Shown here: positions 41,425 to 51,689 of the stretch, piece by piece | How the letters are laid out: each line of letters starts with the position of its first letter | Position numbering within the stretch: position 1 is the first letter of the stretch | Assembly (NCBI RefSeq): GCF_020166435.1 | Contig: NZ_JAINZP010000004.1 | Location: forward strand, 186,001 to 250,000 | From: Pectobacterium versatile | GTDB lineage: Bacteria > Pseudomonadota > Gammaproteobacteria > Enterobacterales > Enterobacteriaceae | DNA length: 64,000 nucleotides | Direction of reading: 5' to 3' | Program-made: the position numbers and the translations under genes | Notes under the pieces: model-generated | The model's input: the letters and a program-made list of their open reading frames with translations, nothing else | The model's database searches: none | What the model was told of the DNA's origin: nothing

Positions 41425-43143
41425 TCAGAACGTTTCCCAGTTTTGACTATCGCTACCTTTGCTACTGGCTCCGGCGAGGGCCATCGCTGGCGCTAAGCGC
41501 GGTTGCGGCGCAGCCTTCGGCAAGGATGATTTCAGTCTCTGAGCCACGCCAGCCAGTTTGAATACCGCGACAGCCTGCGTCAGACGTGCAGCCTGTTCTT
41601 CGAGTGAAACAGCTGCTGCCGAGGCTTCCTGCACCAACGCCGCATTCTGCTGCGTCGCACTATCCATTTCAGACACGGCCTGACTCACCTGACCGATGCC
41701 GCGGCTCTGTTCGTCAGAAGCGGAAGCAATTTCTCCCATGATGTCGGTCACGCTGACAACCGCGCGGACAATCTCGCCCATGGTTGTTCCCGCCTGAGAC
41801 ACAAGCCCAGAGCCTGTATCCACCAGCCGGCTCGATTCGCCAATCAGCCCTTCAATTTCTTTCGCTGCCTGTGCGCTACGCTGAGCCAGACTACGAACTT
41901 CACCCGCCACCACGGCAAAACCACGCCCTTGTTCACCCGCCCGCGCGGCTTCTACCGCCGCGTTCAGCGCCAGAATATTGGTCTGGAAAGCGATACTATT
42001 AATGACGGACGTGATTTCGGAAATACGGCGTGAACTGGTAGAAATATCCTGCATGGTATCCACCACGTTCTTCACGATCTGCCCGCCCTTCTCCGCTTTT
42101 TCAGAGGCATTTTTTGCCAACTGGCTGGCGTGGTGGGCATTGTCAGAGTTCTGTTTCACCGTTGCGGTCAGCTGTTCCATGCTCGCAGCGGTTTCCTCCA
42201 GCGCAGCTGCCTGCTGTTCGGTACGTGAAGAAAGATCGACGTTACCCGCCGTAATTTCTGACGACCCTTGATAGATCGAATCCGCGCCTTCGCGCACGAT
42301 CGTCACCGTATCCGTCAGTTCCGCCTGCATGTTCTGGATATTCGTCCCCAGAATGCCGATCTCATTACGTCCCATCGCCATCGGCGGCTGCGTCAAATCA
42401 CCCGCCGCGATCTTCTGGATACGATCAACCAGTCTGTTGATTGGCGCGAGGATCACATTACGTACAATGATGTACGCCATAATCGCCATGATAATAGACA
42501 GGGCAAATGAGCCCGCCATCATCCAGTACCCCAGTTTGGCATTATCCGCTGCACGATGATTGATATCCTGCGCAGCCTGCGTGAGTTCATTCACTTTCTT
42601 GCGTACAGGAACGCTAAACGCTTCATCTAGCTGGCGAGCCAGTGACCCTTCTAACGAAATAAGATCTTCAAATTCCCCGTCACTTGTTGCTTTCTGCATC
42701 GCCAGAATTGCTTTATCGCGGTAGTTGGCGTACTCCTTAAGAATTTCATCATCCAACGCGCGTTCACTTTCCAGTTTATCGGGACGCGCGAGATAATCAT
42801 CCAGACGCTTCTGTGAGGCTCTGACGCGACCTGCGGCCTGATCTAACGCAGATTTATATACCTCGTGATCGCTAATGCGGTTTGCCGCCCCCGCCTGAAT
42901 AAGCAGCAATCTGGCAACGCGTAGCTGATCGAGGCTACTGCTGAGGCCAGCCCGGATATCAGACAATTCATTAGCCTTATCCAGTGAATCATTACTCTGC
43001 TTTAAGAAATAGCTCGCTGTGCTAATAGAAAGCGCAAATAAAATCAGGATAATTGAAAAAAGAGTAATAAATAACGAAACGAGACGTATATTGTTGATGT
43101 AACCCAACTTCTCTTTTTGAACAGACATCGGTTGCATTCTCAT
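41425..43143 (-). CDS. Methyl-accepting chemotaxis protein (Tar/Tsr class)
   Basis: A transmembrane chemoreceptor of about 572 residues. TM1 is near residues 20-46, then a helical periplasmic sensor of about 160 residues, TM2 ([22 protein letters not shown]), a HAMP linker and a long signalling coiled coil. The hairpin tip that binds CheA and CheW is intact ([40 protein letters not shown]). It ends in NWETF, the pentapeptide that tethers CheR and CheB, so it is a major self-adapting receptor type. Ligand unknown. No che gene is near. The start is uncertain among ATG 43143, GTG 43155 and others; none has a strong ribosome site. Confidence 0.93.
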   Translation of the reverse strand: MRMQPMSVQKEKLGYINNIRLVSLFITLFSIILILFALSISTASYFLKQSNDSLDKANELSDIRAGLSSSLDQLRVARLLLIQAGAANRISDHEVYKSALDQAAGRVRASQKRLDDYLARPDKLESERALDDEILKEYANYRDKAILAMQKATSDGEFEDLISLEGSLARQLDEAFSVPVRKKVNELTQAAQDINHRAADNAKLGYWMMAGSFALSIIMAIMAYIIVRNVILAPINRLVDRIQKIAAGDLTQPPMAMGRNEIGILGTNIQNMQAELTDTVTIVREGADSIYQGSSEITAGNVDLSSRTEQQAAALEETAASMEQLTATVKQNSDNAHHASQLAKNASEKAEKGGQIVKNVVDTMQDISTSSRRISEITSVINSIAFQTNILALNAAVEAARAGEQGRGFAVVAGEVRSLAQRSAQAAKEIEGLIGESSRLVDTGSGLVSQAGTTMGEIVRAVVSVTDIMGEIASASDEQSRGIGQVSQAVSEMDSATQQNAALVQEASAAAVSLEEQAARLTQAVAVFKLAGVAQRLKSSLPKAAPQPRLAPAMALAGASSKGSDSQNWETF

Positions 43144-43340
43144 TTTCACCATCACTGGTCTATATTATCTCTGCCATTATTGGTGCAGCAGAGCCCAGAT
43201 ATCATTGTGACAATCACGCCACGCAGGACAAACCTTTCATAAAAAAGTCAAAAGGAACCAAGATTGTTATCGGCATTTTCAGTCTAAAACGTACTTAAAA
43301 TAAGTTGATAGAAATCACGTTTCAATAAAAATTAAAAAAT

Positions 43341-43373
43341 ACCTATAAAAATGAAACAAAAATATTATAGGTA
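43341..43373 (-). terminator. Possible weak terminator after the LysR gene
   Basis: On the minus strand ACCTATAA / TTATAGGT with a 16-base loop, followed by TTTTTTAATTTTT. Confidence 0.4.
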
Positions 43374-43382
43374 CGGCAATCT

Positions 43383-44291
43383 CTACTGCTTTTTCAAAAA
43401 CGCTGAGTAATCATCCAACGCGCGATGCTGTAAAACAAAGTCGATAAAACATGCCAATGCGGGCGAATTCAGCTTGCGGCTGGGGTAGACCAGATAAAGC
43501 TCGTTGGCTTCCACCTTCCAATCCGGCAGGACCTTGACCAGTTTTCCAGAAACGGCTTCATCCAGACAGAGAAAATCAGGCAATAGCGTAATCCCCGCCC
43601 CCGCAATCGCGCACTCCCGGGCGTAAAGCAGGTTATCCGTGATATGCGAATCGGGTAGTAGCCAGCGATAGAGTTCCGAACCGCGATGAAGGAGCCACTC
43701 CGTCCAGGCATGATGTGCAATACAGCGGTGTTGCTGGAGCTGTTGTGGGTGGAGTAATGCCGAGTGCCGCGCCAGATAGTCAGGCGATGCCAGCAAATAT
43801 CGCGGAGTCTGCCCAAGTGAACGCCCGATAAGTGAAGAGTCATGCGGTTTACCGGTACGAAAAGCGACATCAAAGCCCTCCTGCACCAGATCGATCACAT
43901 CATCTGAAATCAACACATCCAGCGATACCGCCGGAAAGCGCTGCTGAAACTCGGCGGTGAGGCGCGCCAGCAGTGTAGAACCTAACCCTGCCGGGCTGGT
44001 GATACGCAGTCGCCCGCTGGGGTTATCACGCAAGCGCTGTACGGCAAGATCGGCACGCTCACTGGCTTGCAGCATCTCCTGACAGTGAATCAGGTAGCGT
44101 TCGCCTGCAAACGTCAGATTGAGCTGGCGCGTCGTTCGGTTCAGCAACCGCAGGCCGATCTGCTGTTCAAGCTGGCTAATACGCAGGCTCAGGCTGGATT
44201 TTGCCAGCCCGGCTTTACGCGCCGCCTGTGTAAAACTGCCACACTCGGCTACCAGCGCAAACAGCGCCATATCCTGCAACTGTTTAAACAT
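43383..44291 (-). CDS. LysR-family transcriptional regulator (CrgA-like)
   Basis: A 302-residue LysR regulator. The N-terminal winged HTH reads LVAECGSFTQAARKAGLAKSSLSLRISQLEQQIGLRLLNRTTRQLNLT, the pattern of the CrgA-like group that often controls quinone or aldehyde stress genes. The effector domain contains GRLRITSPAGLGSTLLARL and DVAFRTG-like blocks. It is divergent from a dehydrogenase gene across a 136-bp spacer, the classical arrangement for a LysR regulator and its target. No LysR T-N11-A box was picked out with confidence. Confidence 0.9.
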   Translation of the reverse strand: MFKQLQDMALFALVAECGSFTQAARKAGLAKSSLSLRISQLEQQIGLRLLNRTTRQLNLTFAGERYLIHCQEMLQASERADLAVQRLRDNPSGRLRITSPAGLGSTLLARLTAEFQQRFPAVSLDVLISDDVIDLVQEGFDVAFRTGKPHDSSLIGRSLGQTPRYLLASPDYLARHSALLHPQQLQQHRCIAHHAWTEWLLHRGSELYRWLLPDSHITDNLLYARECAIAGAGITLLPDFLCLDEAVSGKLVKVLPDWKVEANELYLVYPSRKLNSPALACFIDFVLQHRALDDYSAFLKKQ

Positions 44292-44427
44292 GATTGTTCA
44301 CCTCAGACGAACACTGCATTATTTATTGTCCATCTTATCAGTCCTATCTCCGTGTTCTACACTTGGTTTTATTCAAAAACATGTCTTATTCACAAGACCG
44401 AATTCCGAAAATAATGAGGAACAGACC

Positions 44428-45429
44428 ATGACCGCTCATGCGATAGCCGTTGATCCACAACAGCCAGAAAATTTCATTGCCATCACGCAGGACATCCCCG
44501 AACCCGGTGAATACGATCTGTTGATCGGCGTAAAAGCCATTTCCGTCAATCCGGTGGATACCAAAGTTCATGCCGGATTACGTCAAAATGGATTACAGCA
44601 ACCCCGAATTCTCGGCTGGGATGCCAGCGGCGTCGTGCTGAAAACCGGCAGCGCCGTGAGCCACCTTCAGGTAGGCGATGAAGTCTGGTACGCCGGCGAC
44701 ATCACCCGCCCCGGCAGCAACACCACCCATCAGTTGATTGATTCACGCATCGTGGCACGCAAGCCTGTGTCTTTGGACTGGGCAGCGGCCGCAGCACTGC
44801 CGCTCACGGCGTTAACCGCGTGGGAAGGGTTGTTCGAGCATCTGAAAATACAGCAGGCCGACAGCGAGAAAACGCTGTTGATTATCGGCGGCGCAGGTGG
44901 TGTAGGCTCTCTCGCGATTTCTCTGGCGGCATTGCGCAGTTCGGTGAATATCATCGCTACCGCGTCACAGCCGGACTCGGCAGAGTGGTGCCGCCAGCGC
45001 GGCGCCCATAAGGTCGTTGATTACCGCAATCTGGTCGAGTCTCTGGAAAAAGAAGGGATCAAACAGGTCGATTACATTTTCTGCCTGAACGACACGGACG
45101 GCCACTGGGATGCCATCAGTAAACTGATCGCGCCGATGGGGCATATCTGCACCATCGTGGAAAACAAAAATCCGCTCGACCAAACGGCGCTGAAACTCAA
45201 AAGCGCAGCGCTGCATTGGGAATTAATGTTTACCCGCAGCATGTTCACCACGCCGGATATCGCGGAACAAGGGAACATTTTGCATGAAGTCGCACAGCTG
45301 GTTGATGCAGGAAAACTTCAGGGAACCGCGAGCGAAACGCTGCAAGGGTTAACGGTAGACACGTTGAAGCAGGCTCACGGTAAAGTGCTGGAAGGGCATA
45401 TGCGCGGCAAGATCGTTATCGCGCTGTAA
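44428..45429 (+). CDS. Zinc-type alcohol dehydrogenase-like / quinone oxidoreductase family protein
   Basis: A 333-residue medium-chain dehydrogenase/reductase. It opens with a substrate domain (VKAISVNPVDTKVHAG, LGWDASGVVLKTGSAV) and has a Rossmann loop IIGGAGGVGSLAISLAAL (about residues 153-170), giving NADPH binding. No structural zinc four-cysteine lobe is visible, so it belongs to the zinc-free quinone-oxidoreductase-like branch despite the common label. The ATG at 44428 follows AATGAGGAACAGACC; a longer frame upstream would overlap the divergent LysR gene. The likely regulator is that LysR gene. Substrate unknown; quinones or enones are the usual range. Confidence 0.9.
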   Translation: MTAHAIAVDPQQPENFIAITQDIPEPGEYDLLIGVKAISVNPVDTKVHAGLRQNGLQQPRILGWDASGVVLKTGSAVSHLQVGDEVWYAGDITRPGSNTTHQLIDSRIVARKPVSLDWAAAAALPLTALTAWEGLFEHLKIQQADSEKTLLIIGGAGGVGSLAISLAALRSSVNIIATASQPDSAEWCRQRGAHKVVDYRNLVESLEKEGIKQVDYIFCLNDTDGHWDAISKLIAPMGHICTIVENKNPLDQTALKLKSAALHWELMFTRSMFTTPDIAEQGNILHEVAQLVDAGKLQGTASETLQGLTVDTLKQAHGKVLEGHMRGKIVIAL

Positions 45430-45435
45430 TAACGC

Positions 45436-45464
45436 AATCAGCCCCTTTCGGGGCTGATTAATAA
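45436..45464. terminator. Stem-loop between the dehydrogenase gene and serA
   Basis: AATCAGCCCC / GGGGCTGATT around TTTC, ten perfect pairs between converging genes. U-tracts are poor on both strands, so it may be a weak terminator. Confidence 0.6.
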
Positions 45465-45483
45465 CGCACTACTCAATCACACA

Positions 45484-46716
45484 TCAGAACAGCAGACGGG
45501 CACGAATGGTGCCAGGAATTGCCTTCATCAGTTGCAGTGCCGTTTGCGCACCGTCAGTTTCAACATCAATCACCACATAACCAATTTCAGGTGTCGTTTG
45601 CAGATACTGCGCGGCAATGTTAATGCCCTGCTCAGCAAAGATCTGGTTAATTTTGGTAATCATGCCAGGACGGTTTTCATGGATGTGCAGCAGGCGACTT
45701 GCGCGTGCGCCATGAACAGGCAGCGACACTTCCGGGAAATTCACCGCAGAAAGCGTAGAGCCGTTGTCTGAATATTTCGCCAGCTTACCGGCAACTTCAT
45801 CACCGATATTTTCCTGCGCTTCCTGCGTGGAACCACCGATATGTGGCGTCAGCAGCACGTTGTCAAACTCGCACAGCGGCGACAGGAACGGATCGCTGTT
45901 AGTTGCCGGTTCCTGTGGGAATACGTCAATCGCCGCACCGGACAGATGCTTGCTTCTCAACACTTCGCACAAAGCAGGAATATCAACCACCGTGCCGCGA
46001 GCGGCGTTAATCAGGATTGAGCCAGGCTTCATCAGCGCCAGCTCTTCCGCCCCCATCATATCCTGCGTGCTGTCATTTTCCGGCACGTGCAGGCTCACCA
46101 CGTCGCTCATATTCAGCAAGTCGGACAGGTGGCGCACCTGCTGAGCATTACCCAGCGGCAATTTACTTTCGATATCATAGAAGTAAACGTGCATACCCAG
46201 GCTTTCAGCCAGAATACCTAACTGCATACCGATATGGCCGTAGCCGATGATCCCCAGCTTTTTACCGCGTGCTTCAAACGATCCCACAGCCAGCTTGTGC
46301 CAGATACCACGGTGCGCTTTCGCGTTGGCCGCCGGGATACCGCGCAGCATCAGCAGCATTTCGCCGATCACCATTTCTGCCACGGATCGGGTATTGGAAA
46401 AAGGTGCGTTAAATACCGGGATACCGCGTTTGGTCGCGGCCGACAGTTCAACCTGATTAGTCCCGATACAGAAACACCCTACCGCGATCAGTTTTTCCGC
46501 AGCAGCAAAAATCTCTTCTGTCAGATGGGTACGCGAGCGGATACCCACAAAATGCGCATCGCGGATGGAGGCTTTCAGCGCCTCTGGATCCAGTGCACCT
46601 TTATGGAACTCGATGTTGGTGTAACCCGCTGCACGCAGGTTATCCAGCGCGCTCTGATGCACGCCTTCCACTAACAGAAACTTAATCTTGTCTTTTTCCA
46701 ATGATACCTTTGCCAT
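45484..46716 (-). CDS. serA: D-3-phosphoglycerate dehydrogenase
   Basis: First enzyme of serine biosynthesis; 410 residues as in E. coli. The NAD-binding loop is LGIIGYGHIGMQLGILAESLG (about residues 155-175), and INAARGTVVDIPAL and TPHIGGSTQEAQENIG carry catalytic and active-site residues (Arg, Glu, His). The last 75 residues are an ACT domain (IHENRPGMITKINQIFAEQGINIAAQYLQ), the serine feedback site. It uses 3-phosphoglycerate, the product of pgk in this window. In E. coli, Lrp and CRP control it; I see no clear site. Confidence 0.98.
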   Translation of the reverse strand: MAKVSLEKDKIKFLLVEGVHQSALDNLRAAGYTNIEFHKGALDPEALKASIRDAHFVGIRSRTHLTEEIFAAAEKLIAVGCFCIGTNQVELSAATKRGIPVFNAPFSNTRSVAEMVIGEMLLMLRGIPAANAKAHRGIWHKLAVGSFEARGKKLGIIGYGHIGMQLGILAESLGMHVYFYDIESKLPLGNAQQVRHLSDLLNMSDVVSLHVPENDSTQDMMGAEELALMKPGSILINAARGTVVDIPALCEVLRSKHLSGAAIDVFPQEPATNSDPFLSPLCEFDNVLLTPHIGGSTQEAQENIGDEVAGKLAKYSDNGSTLSAVNFPEVSLPVHGARASRLLHIHENRPGMITKINQIFAEQGINIAAQYLQTTPEIGYVVIDVETDGAQTALQLMKAIPGTIRARLLF

Positions 46717-47010
46717 TTCCCGACCTTATTTTCAGACTTCAAATGTGACAGAGTGCTCAATAGCTTCTGCCAACATAACAAAAATTACGCAGTCAGCAAT
46801 ACAAACGATTGCTTCGCCCAAATCGCGCCACAGACGAGCGCGCCTGATTTATGGCAAAAAATACTGCCAAAGATGTGCATCGCCATATCGGCGATAAACA
46901 AAATAAGAAAATGTGATATTAAGTACCAAAAATGAGCTATTAACTAAATAGATTTTTTTAGCTAAAAAATTTCTGACGCGGGCATCCGCCACGTCAGAAC
47001 GATCATGAAC
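46717..47010. other. rpiA-serA intergenic region
   Basis: 294 bp holding the rpiA terminator and an AT-rich serA promoter region. No gene seen. Confidence 0.55.
46962..47000 (-). terminator. Terminator after rpiA
   Basis: On the minus strand TTCTGACG, a 13-base loop, CGTCAGAA, then ATTTTTTAG, eleven bases past the rpiA stop. Confidence 0.85.
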
Positions 47011-47670
47011 TCATCTAACGACGGTTTTTACACCCTCAGCCGTGCCGACTAACGCAACATCTGCACCGCGGTTGGCAAACAGCCCAACGGTCACAACGCC
47101 AGGGATTCCATTAATGTGGTTTTCTACCGCGACCGCATCCATGATATTCAGGTTGTGTACATCCAGAATGACGTTGCCGTTATCCGTCAGTACGCCCTGA
47201 CGATAGACCGGCTGCCCGCCCAACTTCGCCAGTTCACGCGCCACGTAAGACCGCGCCATCGGGATGACTTCGACCGGCAGCGGGAATTTGCCCAGCACAT
47301 CAACCTGTTTGGATGCATCGACAATGCAGATGAACTGCCGCGACAGTGCTGAAATGATTTTTTCGCGGGTCAGCGCGGCTCCACCGCCCTTGATCATCTG
47401 CATGTGTCCGTTGATCTCATCCGCGCCATCCACGTAGACATCCAGCGAATCCACATCATTAGCGTCAAAAACCGGGATACCCAGACTTTTCAACTTTTCC
47501 GTCGAGGCATCCGAACTGGAAACCGCGCCTTTGATTTGATGTTTTATCGAACCCAGTGCATCAATAAAGTGTGCGGCCGTTGATCCGGTTCCTACTCCCA
47601 CAATGGTGTCTGAGCGGACGTAGTCGAGCGCTGCCCATCCCACTGCTTTTTTCAGTTCATCTTGCGTCAT
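47011..47670 (-). CDS. rpiA: Ribose-5-phosphate isomerase A
   Basis: Interconverts ribose-5-phosphate and ribulose-5-phosphate in the pentose phosphate pathway; 219 residues as in E. coli. Motifs are [43 protein letters not shown] with the catalytic Asp, and [15 protein letters not shown]. The ATG at 47670 gives [17 protein letters not shown], the family start; a longer start at 47727 would read into the argP-side promoter. It precedes serA on the same strand, separated by a terminator. Confidence 0.97.
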   Translation of the reverse strand: MTQDELKKAVGWAALDYVRSDTIVGVGTGSTAAHFIDALGSIKHQIKGAVSSSDASTEKLKSLGIPVFDANDVDSLDVYVDGADEINGHMQMIKGGGAALTREKIISALSRQFICIVDASKQVDVLGKFPLPVEVIPMARSYVARELAKLGGQPVYRQGVLTDNGNVILDVHNLNIMDAVAVENHINGIPGVVTVGLFANRGADVALVGTAEGVKTVVR

Positions 47671-47909
47671 AATCTGCTTCTGGCCTGTAGAATCGATATA
47701 CGAAAACGTGTGCGTATTATAGAACATGCACGTTGGGGAAAGCGTGCAAATTTACTTCACCGCCGATGCATTATTTCATGCACATCATTCCACACCTACC
47801 CTGCTGAATCGTGATTGCGCACAATAGCCAAAATAAGATTTCTGCATGGCAAATCTGCAAAATGTGGCATAGTGAAAAAAACAGACTCATTCAGAGGATT
47901 TTTACTTTC

Positions 47910-48803
47910 ATGAAACGCCCGGACTATCGAACGCTTCAGGCTCTGGATGCCGTCATCCGCGAGCGTGGTTTTGAACGCGCTGCCCAAAAATTGTGTATTA
48001 CCCAATCTGCCGTTTCGCAGCGTATTAAACAGTTGGAAAACCTGTTCGGCCAGCCGCTGTTGGTCAGAACCATTCCACCGCGCCCGACGGAACAAGGGCA
48101 GAAGCTCTTGGCTCTGCTGCATCAGGTCGAGCTGCTGGAAGAAGAGTGGCTGGGCAATGAAACCAACAGCGATATCCCGCTGCTGCTGTCGCTGGCGGTG
48201 AACGCCGACAGCCTGGCAACTTGGCTGCTGCCTGCGTTACAGCCGGTGCTAGTCGATTCACCCATTCGTCTTAATTTGCAGGTAGAAGATGAAACGCGTA
48301 CTCAGGAAAGGCTGCGCCGGGGTGAAGTGGTTGGTGCGGTGAGTATTCAGTCTCAGCCGCTGCCAAGCTGTCTGGTGGATAAACTGGGCGCACTGGACTA
48401 TCTGTTTGTCGCCTCACCGGCCTTTGCAACACGCTATTTCCCGAATGGCGTGACGCGCTCAGCGCTGCTGCGTGCCCCTGCCGTCGCCTTCGACCATCTG
48501 GATGATATGCATCAGGCTTTTTTACAACAGAACTTTGATTTGTCACCGGGCAGCGTCCCTTGCCACATCGTGAATTCGTCGGAAGCCTTTGTACAACTGG
48601 CGCGACAAGGCACAACCTGCTGCATGATTCCTCATCTGCAAATCGAAAGAGAACTTGCCAATAACGAGTTAATCGACCTGACACCGGGGCTGTTTCAGCG
48701 CCGGATGCTCTACTGGCACCGCTTCGCGCCGGAAAGTCGGATGATGAGGAAAGTGACGGACGCCCTGCTCTCGCACGGTCATCATGTACTGCGGCAGTCA
48801 TAG
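47910..48803 (+). CDS. argP: LysR-family regulator ArgP (IciA)
   Basis: Regulator of arginine and lysine genes, 297 residues as in E. coli. In E. coli it activates argO with arginine, and also lysine-related genes such as dapB and lysP. The HTH lies in [45 protein letters not shown]. The effector domain carries [16 protein letters not shown]. The ATG at 47910 follows CAGAGGA and gives [12 protein letters not shown], the E. coli N-terminus. Its known target argO lies two genes downstream on the other strand, and another possible target, dapB, is also in this window. Confidence 0.96.
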   Translation: MKRPDYRTLQALDAVIRERGFERAAQKLCITQSAVSQRIKQLENLFGQPLLVRTIPPRPTEQGQKLLALLHQVELLEEEWLGNETNSDIPLLLSLAVNADSLATWLLPALQPVLVDSPIRLNLQVEDETRTQERLRRGEVVGAVSIQSQPLPSCLVDKLGALDYLFVASPAFATRYFPNGVTRSALLRAPAVAFDHLDDMHQAFLQQNFDLSPGSVPCHIVNSSEAFVQLARQGTTCCMIPHLQIERELANNELIDLTPGLFQRRMLYWHRFAPESRMMRKVTDALLSHGHHVLRQS

Positions 48804-48827
48804 CGTACTGAGAAAGTATGAAAGAAG

Positions 48828-48858
48828 AACAGGCCTGTCTGAGCAGGCCTGTTGGTAT
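48828..48858. terminator. Stem-loop between argP and yggE
   Basis: AACAGGCCTG / CAGGCCTGTT, ten perfect pairs around TCTGAG, between converging genes. The T-tract is short (GGTATT), so termination may be weak. Confidence 0.7.
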
Positions 48859-48895
48859 TATCAATGGTTTACGCAACCCTGTTTTAGCGCGAGCA

Positions 48896-49636
48896 TTACT
48901 GCGTACGCAGTAGCTCAAACACGACATCCACCTGATCGTCAAAGTGAATGGTTTGCTGTTCATAGGTTTGTGCCGCTTCGCTTTGCACTGCTGCATCTGC
49001 CGTTTTAAACATCCGTGCCATTGGCATCGGCTGATAGTTGGCAACGTGATAGCGAACACTGTAGATCGGCCCCAGCTTGGCGTTGAAGCCCTGCGCCAGT
49101 GCTTCCGCCTGACTCGTCGCCTGCTCGATGGCTTTCTTACGCGCGTCGTCACGATAGGTTTCTGGGTTAGCAACGCCTAATTCTACCGTGCGAATCTCAT
49201 TCAACCCCGATTTCAGCGCCCCATCCAGCAGCTCGTTCAGTTTGTCTAGCTGGCGTAGCGTCACTTCCACCTGACGCACGGCACGATAGCCTTTCAACAC
49301 TGAACCACCGGTTTTCAGATAGTCATATTCTGGCTGCGTACGTAAATTGGCAGCATTAATATCTTTTTTCTCAATGCCATTTTTACCCAGAAAATCAAAG
49401 TATTGTGCAACGCGGGCATCGACCTGCTTTTTCGCTTCCGCCGCATCCTTCGATGACACACTCACTTCAATCGCCAGACGCGCGATATCCGGCGTTGCGT
49501 CTACGCTGGATGTCCCTGACGTCACGATATGCGGGCCATCCGGCAATTCCGCAGCCTGCGCAGCTATCGACACACCGCCAAATCCTATCGCAGCGGCCAG
49601 CGCCAGTGCATTGAGCTTCATCATACCTCGCTTCAC
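48896..49636 (-). CDS. yggE: Oxidative stress defense protein (SIMPL domain, YggE)
   Basis: A 246-residue periplasmic or secreted protein of the SIMPL/DUF541 family, same length as E. coli YggE. A signal peptide is visible (NALALAAAIGFGGVSIAAQA, cleavage about residue 29). The SIMPL body contains LPDGPHIVTSGTSSVDATPDIARL and YRAVRQVEVTLRQLDKLNELLDGAL. E. coli YggE lowers reactive oxygen levels through an unknown mechanism. I use the GTG at 49636, which follows AAGGAGA; ATG codons at 49624 and 49621 are alternatives. It converges with argP, as in E. coli. Confidence 0.92.
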   Translation of the reverse strand: MKRGMMKLNALALAAAIGFGGVSIAAQAAELPDGPHIVTSGTSSVDATPDIARLAIEVSVSSKDAAEAKKQVDARVAQYFDFLGKNGIEKKDINAANLRTQPEYDYLKTGGSVLKGYRAVRQVEVTLRQLDKLNELLDGALKSGLNEIRTVELGVANPETYRDDARKKAIEQATSQAEALAQGFNAKLGPIYSVRYHVANYQPMPMARMFKTADAAVQSEAAQTYEQQTIHFDDQVDVVFELLRTQ

Positions 49637-49839
49637 ACTCTCTCCTTACTTATGTTTCGTCACGCATGCCGCTGGCAGATTGTCTGTGCCAATAGATTGT
49701 CTGCACCAACACGGACTCTTCCAGAATGAAAGAGACGGGACGGATTGCTTTACCGACCAACATAACGCATTACCAACTCCATACAATATAGGTGAATTTC
49801 TGAAACACAGCCTAAGGGGAGGTTATTTATTTCCAATCA

Positions 49840-50454
49840 TTACTGCCAACCGTGACGCGCCAACTGCAAAGCAATGCCCCACATCACTACGCCGACAAAA
49901 AAGTTGATGACCCGCTGTACCCGCGGCGTATTCAGCCACGGTGCCAACCAAGAGGCCAATAGCGCCAGCGCAAAGAACCAGGTGAAAGATGCCGTCATCG
50001 TCCCCAGCGCGAACCAGCTTCGGGCATCGTCTGCAAACTGGCTTCCCAGGCTCCCTAGCACCACAAAGGTATCCAGATAGACATGCGGGTTCAGCCAGGT
50101 CACCGCCAGCATGGTCGCAATAATGCGCCAGCGGCTTTGTTTCATTACTTCCGCGCTGGCCTGCGCAATATTCTTGCTGAAGGCCGTTTTCATTGCTCCC
50201 CAGCCGAACCAGAGCAGAAACGCAACACCGCCCCAAGTCACGGCCCCCAGCAGCAATGAGGACTGACTAAGCAACGCGCTACCGCCAAAAATACCGGCGG
50301 CAATCAGCACCATATCGCTCAAGGCACATAACAGCGCCACCATCAGGTGATACTGCCGGCGAATACCCTGATTCATCACAAACGCATTCTGTGGTCCAAG
50401 AGGCAAAATCATCGCTGCTCCTAACAGAACGCCTTGTAAATAGACCGCCCACAT
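49840..50454 (-). CDS. argO: Arginine exporter ArgO (LysE family)
   Basis: Inner-membrane amino-acid exporter, 204 residues (E. coli 211) with six membrane segments. The LysE-family start is [23 protein letters not shown], then [18 protein letters not shown] near residue 120. It exports arginine and probably canavanine, and in E. coli is activated by ArgP and repressed by lysine. The regulator argP is two genes away, with yggE between. It is transcribed in the same direction as mscS, fbaA and pgk, but separately. Confidence 0.95.
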   Translation of the reverse strand: MWAVYLQGVLLGAAMILPLGPQNAFVMNQGIRRQYHLMVALLCALSDMVLIAAGIFGGSALLSQSSLLLGAVTWGGVAFLLWFGWGAMKTAFSKNIAQASAEVMKQSRWRIIATMLAVTWLNPHVYLDTFVVLGSLGSQFADDARSWFALGTMTASFTWFFALALLASWLAPWLNTPRVQRVINFFVGVVMWGIALQLARHGWQ

Positions 50455-50603
50455 ACTTCTCTCCTACGCCGTTGATTGTTGTCGCGGGGAGTGTATGGAA
50501 GCCGATTAGATAAGTGAAATTGAATATTCTAACGCTACATTAGCTATGCTAATGCGCTGAAATGAGAGAACGGAAACGTTAGATGAGAGGGCAATTTCTG
50601 ACG

Positions 50604-50635
50604 ATGCACCATGCCGATATCAGAACATGGTGCAT
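50604..50635. repeat. Inverted repeat between argO and mscS
   Basis: ATGCACCAT / ATGGTGCAT, nine perfect pairs with a 14-base loop, about 70 bp past the mscS stop. No U-tract; it might act as an mRNA end stabiliser or a weak terminator. Confidence 0.5.
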
Positions 50636-50705
50636 ATTTAGCGGATTATGTCAGCGCATTTACTCTGACTATTTCGATTCGGCGCTAAGCTATGTAGAGG
50701 CTACG

Positions 50706-51554
50706 TTATGCAGAGGGTGCATCGTTATGCAGGTGCACATCCATCTGCGGATAAGGAATGCCAATACGGTGTTCATCCAACACGCGTTTAAAGCTTTCCA
50801 GCAGATCCCAATACACCGCCTGCGCATCGCCGTTGGTTGTCCACACCCGCACCACAAAATTCAACGATGACGCCGCCATTTCATTCAGACGGATCGTGAC
50901 GCCCTTGTCGTGCTGGATGCGTTCATCCGCCGCGACAATATCGCCCAGCAGCTTTTTCACCACGTCGATGTCAGCGTCATAGGCTACGCCGACAATAATT
51001 TCAGTACGGCGATCCGGTTCACGAGAGCTGTTGATGATGTTGCCAGCAATGATTTTGCCATTCGGTACCACGATGATTTTGCCGTCAGACGTGCGCAGCG
51101 TCGTCGAGAAGATCTGTACCTGCGTAACCGAGCCGGACACGCCGCCCAAATCCACCCATTCGCCGGTACGGAAAGGCCGGAAAATCACCAGTAAAACGCC
51201 CGCGGCAAAGTTGGCTAACGACCCCTGTAATGCCAAGCCAACAGCCAAGCCCGCGGCACCCAATACCGCAATCACCGATGCAGTCTGTACGCCAACCCGG
51301 CTCAATACCGCAATCAGCGTGAACGCGATAATGCCATAGCGCACCAGCGCAGACAGGAAATCTGCCACGGTTGAATCGATAGAACGGTTGACCATCACTT
51401 TATTGAGGGTGCCAGAGACGATCCGAGCGATCACCAGACCAACGATGAGGATCACTAATGCTGCGACGATATTCACGGCATACTGCAAAAACAAGTTCTG
51501 GTGTGTCACCAACCAGTCCCCAGCCTGATCCAACCCCGTATTAAGTTCTTCCAT
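50706..51554 (-). CDS. mscS: Small-conductance mechanosensitive channel MscS
   Basis: Heptameric membrane-tension-gated channel that vents solutes on osmotic downshock; 282 residues (E. coli 286). Three membrane segments: about 25-50, 62-84 and the pore-lining TM3 ([32 protein letters not shown]) with the alanine/glycine packing pattern. The vestibule domain follows ([30 protein letters not shown]). Located after fbaA in the same direction, 135 bp downstream and beyond its terminator, as in E. coli. Confidence 0.97.
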   Translation of the reverse strand: MEELNTGLDQAGDWLVTHQNLFLQYAVNIVAALVILIVGLVIARIVSGTLNKVMVNRSIDSTVADFLSALVRYGIIAFTLIAVLSRVGVQTASVIAVLGAAGLAVGLALQGSLANFAAGVLLVIFRPFRTGEWVDLGGVSGSVTQVQIFSTTLRTSDGKIIVVPNGKIIAGNIINSSREPDRRTEIIVGVAYDADIDVVKKLLGDIVAADERIQHDKGVTIRLNEMAASSLNFVVRVWTTNGDAQAVYWDLLESFKRVLDEHRIGIPYPQMDVHLHNDAPSA

Positions 51555-51637
51555 TTGAACGCTCCTGTTTTTTAATCACTGAGAAATCATAACGTCCATA
51601 ACTGAAACCGCAACATTGAGTCCTAAAAGCCCCAAAA

Positions 51638-51664
51638 ATTAAGGCTCCCGTAGGAGCCTTAGCA
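51638..51664 (-). terminator. Terminator after fbaA
   Basis: AAGGCTCC / GGAGCCTT around CGTA, followed on the minus strand by AATTTTTGG. Confidence 0.8.
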
Positions 51665-51689
51665 TCAAATCATGTATACGTCGTCTGAC

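Noticed and set aside
48271-49173. A 300-codon frame opposite argP and yggE
   Set aside because: Crosses the stem-loop between two real genes and overlaps both; no conserved motif.
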